This document shows positions 55,731 to 64,000 of a stretch of DNA of 64,000 bases, in pieces. The position numbers and the translations under genes were made by a program. The notes beneath the pieces are model-generated. The model had not been told where the DNA came from, ran no database searches, and saw nothing but the letters and a program-made list of their open reading frames with translations. This DNA is from Cephalopachus bancanus. Lineage: Eukaryota; Chordata; Mammalia; Primates; Tarsiidae. Where the stretch lies: positions 166,688-230,687 of the forward strand of contig JAPVLO010001007.1 in the NCBI GenBank assembly GCA_027257055.1. Direction: 5' to 3'. The number at the start of each line of letters is the position of its first letter. The stretch's first letter is position 1.

Positions 55731-55940
55731 AGGCTGGGCGGGGTGGCTCACGCCTATAATCCCAGCACTTTGGGAGACTGAGGTGAGTGGATTGCCAGAG
55801 CCCACAGGTTGAGGCTGCCTGAGTCTTGAAGGGATCGCCTGAGTCCAGCAGGTAGAGGCTGCAGTGGCCGTGAGCGTGCCACTGCACTCCAGTCTGGGCA
55901 ACAGTGAGACCCCAACTCCAAAAAAAAAAAAACACAAAAC
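55731..55940 (+). mobile_element. Alu with central deletion
   Basis: GCCCACAGGTTGAGGCTGCC joins the left arm to right-arm material. Confidence 0.87.
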
Positions 55941-56284
55941 AACTAAGCATACTCATTGCAGAGAGTAAGGAAGAATAGAGAAACAAAGTTATCTGTGTTC
56001 TAATCAAGCATAAATAACCACTGGCCAAGTTTGTTTATTTATTTAAGAGTTGTGGGGTACAAGTGAGGATTTGCTACATAAGTGCATGCAGGCGAAGTTT
56101 GGGCTTCCAGCTAGCCCTCACCCAGTAGTGGACGAAGTATCCATTGTGTTGTCACGTGCCCCAATTCCTCCACCCTCCCTCCCTCCCCTAGCAGGGCCCA
56201 GCAACTGCTGATCCCACTCTTGTGCTAATGTGACTAGTGTTCAGGGCCCGCTTATGAGTGAGAACATGCAGTATTCAGTTCTTT

Positions 56285-56570
56285 GTTTTGCTTTGTTTTT
56301 TGAGTTGGAGTCCAGGCTGGCTCAGTGATATGCTCACAGGCACCCCAGCGTTGATCTACTGGGCTCCGGTGATCCTTTCACCTTAACCTTCCTTCCAAGT
56401 AGCCGGAACTACAAGCACGCTATACCATGCCCGGCTAATTTTTTATTTATTGTAGAGATGAGGTCTCGCCAAGTTGGTCGAGCGGGTCTCGAACCCACAG
56501 GTTCAGGCAATCCACTCACCTCGTCCTCCCAAAGCGCTGGGATTACAGGCTGAGCCACCAAGCCAGGCCG
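56285..56570 (-). mobile_element. Alu dimer within L1
   Basis: Right arm lost TCACTCTGTCACCC. Confidence 0.9.
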
Positions 56571-56839
56571 GGTTGTTTGTTTTTTTCCTTTGTTTGTTTG
56601 AGATCCTTGTATATCCTGGAAGTTAGACCTTTGTCAGATGCATAATTTGTAAATATTTTTTCCTGATTCCGTGGGTTGTCTCTTTACTCTCTTGATGGTT
56701 TCTTTTGCTGTGCAAAAGCTTTGTAGTTTGATGAGGGCCCATCTGTCTATCTTAGCTTTTGTAGCCTTTGCTTTTGGGGACCTGGTCATGAATTTATTGC
56801 CTACTCCAATGTTCAAAAGAGTGCTTTCTACGTTCTCTT

Positions 56840-57144
56840 TTTTTTTGTTTGTTTTTGTTTTGTTTTTTGAGTTGGAGTCTCACTCTGTCACCCAGACTGG
56901 AGTGCAATGACCGCTTCCGGCCACCGCAGCCTCGACCTGCTGGGCTCCTACAATCCTTCCGCCTCAGTCTTCCAAGTAGCTGGAAATACAGGCGCGCTCT
57001 ACCACGCCCAGCTAATTTTTGATTTATTGTAGAGATGAGATCTTGCCAAGTTGCCCAGGTGGGTCTTGAACCTGCGGGCTCAGGCAATCTACTCACCTCA
57101 GCCTCCCAAAGGCGCGGGATTACAGGCTGAGTCACTGAGCCCGG
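56840..57144 (-). mobile_element. Alu dimer within L1
   Basis: (TTTG)n head. Confidence 0.92.
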
Positions 57145-57148
57145 CCTT

Positions 57149-57412
57149 CTTTTTTTTTGAGTCAGAGTCTCACTCTGTCACCCAGGCTGGAGGGAGAGGC
57201 ATGCTCCCGGCAACCACAGCCTCAACCTGCTGTGCTCAAGCAATCCTTCCGTCTCAGCCTTTCAAGTAGCTGGAACTACAGGCACGTGCCACCACACCTG
57301 GCTAATTTTTTGATTTATTGTAGAGATGAGGTCTTGCCAAGTTGCCCAGGCTGGTCTCGAACTCAGACTCTCAAAGTGCTGGGATGATAGACGTGAGCCA
57401 CTGTGCCCAGCC
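57149..57412 (-). mobile_element. Alu with left-arm deletion within L1
   Basis: CTCGAACTCAGACTCTCAAA skips the B-box flank. Confidence 0.9.
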
Positions 57413-58002
57413 TCTATATTTTCTTCTAGAATCCTTATAGTTGGAGGTTTTACATTTAGGTCCTTATTCCATTTTGAGTTAATTTTTGTTTATGGTGATA
57501 GGTAGGGGTCCAGTTTCATTCTTTTGCATGTGGCTAGCCAGTTTTCCCAGCCCATTTGCTAAATATGATCTCCTTTCCCCAAAGATTGCTATTGGTGGCT
57601 TTGTCAAAGTGAGTTGGTTAAGGGATTGTAATTTTTTTTTCTTTTTTTTTTTTTTCTAAGGGACTGTATTTTTACTTCCAGAATCTCTGTCCTGTTCTAT
57701 TGGTCTGTGTGTCTATTTTTGTACCAGTACCAGGCTGTTTTGGTTGCTGTAACCTTGTAGTAAAGTTTAACTCCTGGAAGTGTGATGCCTCCCACTTTAT
57801 TCCTTTTGCTCAAGGTTGTTTTGGCTACTCATGCTCTTTTTTGTTTCCATATGCATTTCTGTATTGTTGTTTCCTGGTCTGTGAAAAACAATGTTGGTAA
57901 GTTTGATGGTTATAGCATTGAATCTGTAGATTGCCTTGGGTAAGATGGACATCTTGGCAATATTGATTCTTCTAATCCATAAGCATGGGATGTTTTGCAT
58001 TT

Positions 58003-58295
58003 TTTTTTTTTTTTTTTTTTTGAGTTGGAGTCTCCCTCTGTCGCCCAGACTGGAGTGCAGTGGCCACTCCCGGCCACTGCAGCCTCTACCTGCTGGGCCA
58101 ACGATCCTTCCGCCTCAGCCTTCCGAGTAGCCAGAATTACAGGCGCGCGCTACCACGCCCGGGTGATTTTTGATGTATTGTACAGATGAGGTCTCGCCAA
58201 GTTGCCCAGGCAGGTCTCGAACCCGCGGGCTCAGGCAATCCACTCACCTCAGCCTCCCAAGGCTGGGATTACAGGCTGAGCCACAGAGCCCGGCT
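58003..58295 (-). mobile_element. Alu dimer, young, 12-bp TSD, within L1
   Basis: TGTTTTGCATTT at 57991-58002 and 58296-58307. Confidence 0.95.
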
Positions 58296-58849
58296 TGTTT
58301 TGCATTTCTTTGTGTCATCCTTGGTTTCTTTGAGCAGTGTTCTATAGTTCTTGCTGTAAAGTTCTATCATTGTTTTGGTTAGGTGGATGCCAAGGTATTT
58401 CTTTTTTGTCTGTATGTGGCTATTGTGAATGGGATTGTGCTTTTCATTTGGTTCTCTGTCTTCTTGTTGGTGTATATAAATGTAACTGTCTTTTGCCATT
58501 GATCTTGTAACCCGAGACTTTACCAAAGTCACTTATCAGTACAAGGAAGCTTTTGACAGACTCCCTAGGGTTTTCTAGGTATAGAATCATATTGTCCACA
58601 AAGAAGGATAGCTTAACTTCCTCTTTTCCTATTTGGATATCCCTGACTTCCTTCTCTTGCCAGATTGCTCTGTCTAGGACTTCCAGCACTATGTTGAATA
58701 GGACAGAGGTGAGCGTGGGCATCCTTGTCTTCTTCCAGTTCTTGGGGGACTGCTTCCAGCTTCTGCCCATTGAGCAAAATGTTGGCTGCGAGTTTGTTAT
58801 AGATGATTCTTATTGTCTTGAGGAATGTTCCTTCTATGGCTAGGTGTTC

Positions 58850-59148
58850 CTTTTTTTTTTTTTTTTTGAGTTGGAGTCTCACTCGGTCGCCCAGACTGGA
58901 GCGCAGTGGCCGCTCCCGGCCACCGCAGCCTCGCCTGCTGGGCTCTAGTGCTCCAGCGATCATTCCGCCTCAGCCTTCGGAGTAGCCGGAATTACAGGCA
59001 TGAGCTACCACGCCCGGCTGATTTTTTGATTGATTGTAGAGATGAGGTCTCGCTGCCCAGGCGGGTCTCGAACCCGCGGGTTAGGCAATCCACTCACCTC
59101 AGCCTCCCAAAGGCACGGGATTACAGGCTGAGCCGCCGAGCCCGGTTT
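58850..59148 (-). mobile_element. Alu dimer, young, 14-bp TSD, within L1
   Basis: ATGGCTAGGTGTTC (58836-58849) and ATGACTAGGTGTTC (59149-59162). Perfect T-arm-like stem at 59061-59077. Confidence 0.95.
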
Positions 59149-59439
59149 ATGACTAGGTGTTCTAAGGTTTTTTATCTAGAGGGGATGCTGGATTTTGTCA
59201 AATGCTTTTTCTGCATCTAATGAGATAATCATGTGGTTCTTGGTTTGACATCTGTTAATGTGCTGATTACGTTTATGGTCTTGTGAATGTTGAACCAGCC
59301 CCGCATCCTGGGAATGAAGCCCATTTGGTCATAGTGGGTAATCCTTGAAATGTGTTGCTGGATTTAATTTGCTAGAATCTCGTTGAGAATTTTTGCATCT
59401 GTGTTCATCAGGGAGAGATTGGCCTGTACTTCTCTTTCC

Positions 59440-59742
59440 TAAATTGGGTGTGGTGGCTCATGCCTGTAATCCCAGCACTTTGGGAGGCAGAGGTGAGAGG
59501 ATTGCCTGAGCCCACAGGTTCGAGACCAGCCTGGGCAACTTGGGGAGACCTCATCTCTACAATAAATCAAAAAATTAGCTGGGCATGGTGGCGTAGGCCT
59601 GTAGTTCCAGCTACTTGGAAGGCTAAGGAGGAAAGATCGCCTGAGCCCAGCAGGTCAAGGTTGCAGTGGATGTGAGCATGCCACTGCACTCCAGCCTGGG
59701 TGACAGGGTGAGACTCCTACTCAAAAAAAAGAAAAAAAATTA
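59440..59742 (+). mobile_element. Alu dimer within L1
   Basis: Opposite orientation to most Alus in this L1. Confidence 0.92.
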
Positions 59743-60062
59743 TTTTTCCTTCTTGGGTCTTTGCCAGGTTTGGGTATCGATATGTTGTTAGCTTCATAAA
59801 ATGAGCTAGAGAGAATTCCGTCCTTCTCAATTACCTGGAATATTTCAGTAAGAGTGATATCAGCTCCTCCTATGTTTTGTGGAATTCAGCTGGGAAGCCA
59901 TCTAGTCTAGGCTTTTTTGAGCAGGGTGGTTTTTTTTCTTTTTCTTTTTTCTTTCTTTCTTTTTTTAATAACTGAGTCAATTTCCTGGATTGTTATTGGT
60001 CTATTTCGGGTTTCCTTTTCTCTTGTTTCAACCTTGGGAGGTTGTGTGATACCAGAAAATTC

Positions 60063-60369
60063 TCCTTTTTTTTTTTTGTTTTGTTTTGTTTGAGTTGGAG
60101 TCTCACTCTGTCGCCCAGACTGGAATGCAGTGGCCGCTCCCGGCCACCGCAGCCTCAACCTGCTGGGCTCCGGCGATCCTTCCGCCTCAGCCTTCCAAGT
60201 TGCTGGAACTACAAGCGCGCACTACCACACCCGGCGAATTTTTTATTTATTGTAGAGATGAGGTCTCGCCAAGTTGCCCAGGCGGGTCTCGAACCCGCGG
60301 GCTCAGGCATTCCACTCACCTCAGCCTCCCAATGGCGCGGGATTACAGGCTGAGCCACCAAGCCCGGCC
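60063..60369 (-). mobile_element. Alu dimer, young, within L1
   Basis: Perfect T-arm-like stem at 60282-60298. Confidence 0.93.
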
Positions 60370-60479
60370 CCTCCATTTTTTAAAAAAGATTTTCTAGCCT
60401 ATTTGCACACAGATGTTCATAGAAATCTCTGATAGTCTTTTTAATTTCCTCAGTGTCAGTAATGACATCACCTTTTATG

Positions 60480-60785
60480 TTTCTTTTCTTTTTATTTTGT
60501 AGAGTCGAAATCTCACCCTGTTGCCCAGGCTAGAGTGCAGTGACACGGTCATGGCCACCGTAGCCTCTGTCTGCTGGGCTCAGATGATCCTTCTGCCTCA
60601 GCCTTCCAGATAGGTAGAGCTACAGGCCTGCGCCACCACGCCCAGCTAATTTTTTGATTTATTGTATAGATGAGATCTCCCCCCCCAAATTGCCCAGGAT
60701 GATCTCCAACCCGTGGGCTCAGGCAATCCTCTCACTTTATCCTCCCAAAGTGGTGGGATTATAGGCATGAGCCACTGCACCTGGC
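60480..60785 (-). mobile_element. Alu dimer, 11-bp TSD, within L1
   Basis: CACCTTTTATG at 60469-60479 and 60786-60796. Confidence 0.94.
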
Positions 60786-60899
60786 CACCTTTTATGCTCT
60801 AATTGTGTTTATTTGGACTTTCTCTTTTTTTTAGTCAATCTGGCCAGGAATCCTTTACTCTTACTTATCCTTTCAAAGACCCAGCTTTTTGTCATGTTG

Positions 60900-61192
60900 A
60901 TTTTTTTTTTTTTTTTTGAGTTGGAGTCTCACTCTGTCACCCAGACTGGAGTGCAGTGGCCGCTCCTGGCCACCGCAGCCTCGACCTGCTGGGCTCTGGT
61001 GATCCCTCTGCCTCAGCCTTCCGAGTAGCCGGAATTACAGGCATGAGCTACCACGCCCGGCTAATTTTTTGATTTACTGTAGAGATGAGGTCTCGCCTGC
61101 CCAGGTGGTCTCGAACCCGCAGGCTCAGGCAATCCACTCACCTCAGCCTCCCAAAGGCGCGGGATTACAGGCTGAGCCACCAAGCCCGGCTT
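60900..61192 (-). mobile_element. Alu dimer, young, within L1
   Basis: AGGCGCGGGATTACAGGCTG left-arm marker. Confidence 0.92.
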
Positions 61193-61204
61193 TTTATTTA
61201 TTTT

Positions 61205-61490
61205 TAAAAAACTTTTTGGAGTCAAAGTCTCACCCTGTTGCCCAGACTGGAATACAGTGGCATGTGCATGGCTATCACAGCCTTAACCTACTAGGCTCAG
61301 GCAATCGGCCTCCTGAATATCTAAGACTATAGGCGCGCACCACCATGCCTGGCACATTTTTTGATTTATTGCAAAGATGAGGTCTCCCCAAGTTGCCTAG
61401 GCTGGTCTCAAATTCCTGGACTCAAGCAGTCCTCTCCCCTCAGAATCCCAAAGTCTTGGACTACAGAGATGAGCCACTACACCTGTCCTG
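61205..61490 (-). mobile_element. Alu dimer, diverged, within L1
   Basis: GGAGTCAAAGTCTCACCCTG start. Confidence 0.9.
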
Positions 61491-62072
61491 ATCTTTGTTT
61501 TCTTGATGCGTGTATGCAATGTTATGAATTTTCCTCTCACCACTGCTTTCATGGCACCCCAGAGATTCTGATAAGATGTATCTTTGTTTTCATTTGTTTC
61601 TAGTAATAATTTTATTTCTTTCTTAATTTCTTTGTTGACCCAGAAGTACTTCAGCAGCATGTTGTTTAGTGTCCATGTCTTTGTTTGTTTAGAAGAGATC
61701 TTGTTGGTGGCAATATTATTTTTATGCTACTGTGACCTGAGAAGATGCATGGTATTATTTCAACCTTTTGACATTTGTTCACACTTAATTTATGGCTGAG
61801 AATGTGATCAATTTTGGAGTATGTTCCGTGTGCTGATGAGAAGAATGTATACTCTGCAGTTGTTAGATGGAGTAGATGGAGTGTTCTGTAGATGTCTATT
61901 AAATTCATTTGGTCAAGTGTTGAGTTAAGGTTCCAGATCTCCTTGTTGGTTTTTTGCCTCAGTGATCTGTCTAGAGCTGTTAGTGGGTTATTGAAGTCTC
62001 CAACTATGATTGTGTGAGTGTCTACATCCTTTCTTAGCCTACTTAGTGGTTGTTTTTATAAAACCTATGCTC

Positions 62073-62366
62073 AGTCAGGTGCAGTGGCTCATGCCTGTAA
62101 TCCCAGCACTTTGGGAGGCAGAGATGAGAGGATTACCTGAGTCCAGAGGTTCTAGACCAGCCTGGGCAACTTGGTGAAACCTCGTCTCTACAATAAATCA
62201 AAAAATTAGCCAGGCTTGATGGCACGTGCCTGTGGTTCCAGCTACTTGAAATGCTGAGGTGGAAGGATCACCTGAGCCCAGCAGGTCAAGGCTGTGGTAG
62301 CCGTGAGTATGCCATTGCACTTCAACCTGGGCAATAGAGTAAGACTCCTACAAAAACAAAAAACAA
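62073..62366 (+). mobile_element. Alu dimer within L1
   Basis: Tail with CAAAAACAAAAAACAAAAC. Confidence 0.92.
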
Positions 62367-62936
62367 AACAAAAACCTGGTGTTCCTGTGTTGGGTGCATA
62401 TATGTTTAAGATGGATATTTCTCACTAGTGGATTGAACCTTTTATCATTATGTAGTGTTCTCCCATGTCCTTTTTAAGTTTTGATGGTTTTAAATCTGCT
62501 TTGTCTGATATCAGAATAGCCACTTCTGCTCCTTTCTGCTTTCCATTTGCCTAAAAGGTCATTTTCCATCCTTTCACTTTGAGCCTGTGGTTGTCCTTTT
62601 CAGTGAGAAGTGAAGGCAGCAGAATGTTGGATCATGCTTCTTTATCCAGTTTGCCACACTATGGCTCTTCACTGGTGCATTCAGTCCATTCATGTTCAAA
62701 TTGATTATTGACCTGAGAGTTTATCTCTATCATAGGGTTCTTGAGGGGTAGCTTTGCTTCCTTTTTACTTTTATGTTTATTTATGTGTATATTTTCATTT
62801 TTGTGAATGATGTATGTTCGTGTTTTGCAGCCCACAAACCTTCCCACACCCCACAACCCAGGAAGCAATCTGGGTGTCTTTCATGTCCATCTTTCCCTGT
62901 TCAAGTCCAAGCTTAGCACTTGATTTGTTTTTTGTT

Positions 62937-63244
62937 TTTTTTTGTTTGTTTGTTTGTTTGTTTGTTTGAGTTGGAGTCTCACTCTGTCACCCAGACTGGA
63001 GTGCAGTGGCTGCTCCCAGCCACCACAGCCTAGACCTGCTGGACTCCGGCGATCCTTCTGCCTCAGCCTTCCGAGTAGCTGGAACTACAGGCTCACGCTA
63101 CCACGCCCGGCTAATTCTTTGACTTATTGTAGAGATGAGGTCTCGCCAAGTTGCCCAGGCGGGTCTCAAACCCGCAGGCTCAGGCAATCCACTCACCTCA
63201 GCCTCCCAAAGCGTGGGATTACAGGCTGAGCCACCGAACCCGGC
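62937..63244 (-). mobile_element. Alu dimer, young, nested
   Basis: TGATTTGTTTT at 62921 and 63245 flanks it. It inserted at the tail of the next Alu. Confidence 0.92.
62940..62969. repeat. (TTTG)n microsatellite
   Basis: Alu-tail expansion next to the duplicated target at 62921. Confidence 0.9.
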
Positions 63245-63256
63245 TGATTTGTTTTG

Positions 63257-63536
63257 TTTTATTTTTTTGAGTCGGAGTCTCACTCTGTCAACTAGGCTGG
63301 AGTGCAGTGGTACACTCACAGCCACTGCAGCCTCAACCAGCTGGGCTCGAGCGATTCTGCTGCCTCACCCTTACAAAGTAGCTGGAACTACAGGTGTACC
63401 ACCATGCCTGGCTAGCTTTTTTTTAATTTACTGTGGAGACAGGGTCTCACCAAGTTGTCCAGGCTGGTCTCGAACCCCTGGACTCAGGCAATCCCAAAGT
63501 ACTAGTATCACAAGCTAGAGCCACCACACTCAACCT
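63257..63536 (-). mobile_element. Alu dimer, outer of nested pair, 16-bp TSD
   Basis: CAAGCTTAGCACTTGA (62908-62923) against CAAGCTCAGCACTTGA (63537-63552). Confidence 0.92.
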
Positions 63537-63552
63537 CAAGCTCAGCACTTGA

Positions 63553-64000
63553 AAGACAGCAAGCTCCCCAACACAGAGGGATCCCCCTGTAGGTATATGG
63601 GGCTGGCAGCAGATCCTTGAGTAGGGATTGACCACCAGATGCTGGCGGCAGGCACCAACTGAATGCAATTCGCAAGCAAGCCTTCCTGCTTGGAAGCCAG
63701 CCACTGGGCTCTGTTGGCGAGAGGTGGAGAGAGCTTGGGGGCCCGTCAGAGTGAGTGCATGGCCCCCGTTCCATGTGGGCTTTGGTGGCCTGCTGCTGTT
63801 CCTGACTAGAACTCCTCCTCTGTCGGACCATCGACTCACACGTGGCTGGAAGTGAGGGAACTGACCCAGAGTGCGTCAGGATTCTCTCTTGCACACAGGC
63901 AGGGCTGCAGTTCCTATGTGAGCCTAGTACACAGCAGGGAATGGGACGCCCTGATTCTAGCACCTACTATTCAGGCACTCTGCTTCCTGGTCTCTGTATG
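63553..64000. other. Unassigned sequence at window edge
   Basis: GC-richer than the neighbouring L1. It could be the 5' part of the L1 or pre-insertion sequence; I cannot tell which. Confidence 0.3.

Larger units (their letters stand above)
56035..62907 (-). mobile_element. L1 retrotransposon, antisense, defective, riddled with Alu insertions
   Basis: The 3' UTR is at the left (56035-56284). ORF2 fragments are then read right to left: the C-terminal region (56571-57990), reverse transcriptase (58308-59439), and endonuclease (61491-62720), where the minus strand encodes the LNAPVKSHSVANWIKK-like start and an NIYAPNTG motif. There are frameshifts and stops (for example in the segment before ANGKQK). 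The 5' end is lost near the ORF1-ORF2 junction. At least eleven Alus interrupt it. Confidence 0.88.

Noticed and set aside
58269..58963. L1 ORF2 frames with reverse-transcriptase-like residues
   Set aside because: Short, frameshifted and interrupted by Alus; not an active L1.

Overview
This is primate nuclear DNA, and the repeats point to a lemuriform strepsirrhine. The one protein gene I can support is RRM2, the small subunit of ribonucleotide reductase. It is complete on the minus strand: ten coding exons between 33053 and 25926, encoding 389 residues. Nearly everything else is transposable elements. Close to ninety Alu copies are visible, and most carry a non-anthropoid signature (linker like ACAATAAATCAAAAAATTAG, right arm with GAGCCCAGCAGGTCGAGG, terminal GAGACTCCAACTC). 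I saw no copy of the tRNA-fused type II Alu typical of lorises and galagos, so a lemur is the better guess. The species cannot be named from this window.

Layout. 1-9075 is old L1 and HAL1-like sequence broken up by Alus. 9084-9774 is a hAT (Charlie-like) DNA transposon with an 8-bp target duplication. 9775-15316 is mostly old unique sequence with MIR and L2 remnants. 15317-20828 holds more Alus and a long terminal repeat with a tRNA-Thr-like primer binding site (16930-17509). 20829-23990 has one Alu and otherwise unrecognised sequence. 23488-33250 is RRM2, with its promoter and CpG island at 32690-33770. A second GC-rich island at 35155-35580 ends in a plus-strand splice donor. From 36000 to the end the window is dense in Alu and L1. 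This part includes a near full-length U1 snRNA retropseudogene (46768-46931) and an antisense L1 (56035-62907) carrying more than ten Alu insertions.

RRM2 forms the R2 homodimer that pairs with RRM1 to make dNTPs. All iron ligands, the radical tyrosine, the KEN box, the cyclin F docking residues and the C-terminal R1-binding tail are present in the translated exons.

The most unusual finding is a set of short poly(A)-tailed elements that look like retroposed copies of only the R region of the LTR family at 17 kb. Two of them (47540-47859 and 52643-52817) have perfect target-site duplications. The second is that the youngest Alu subfamily here has regained an exact tRNA-like T arm around its B box, and a more tRNA-like A box.
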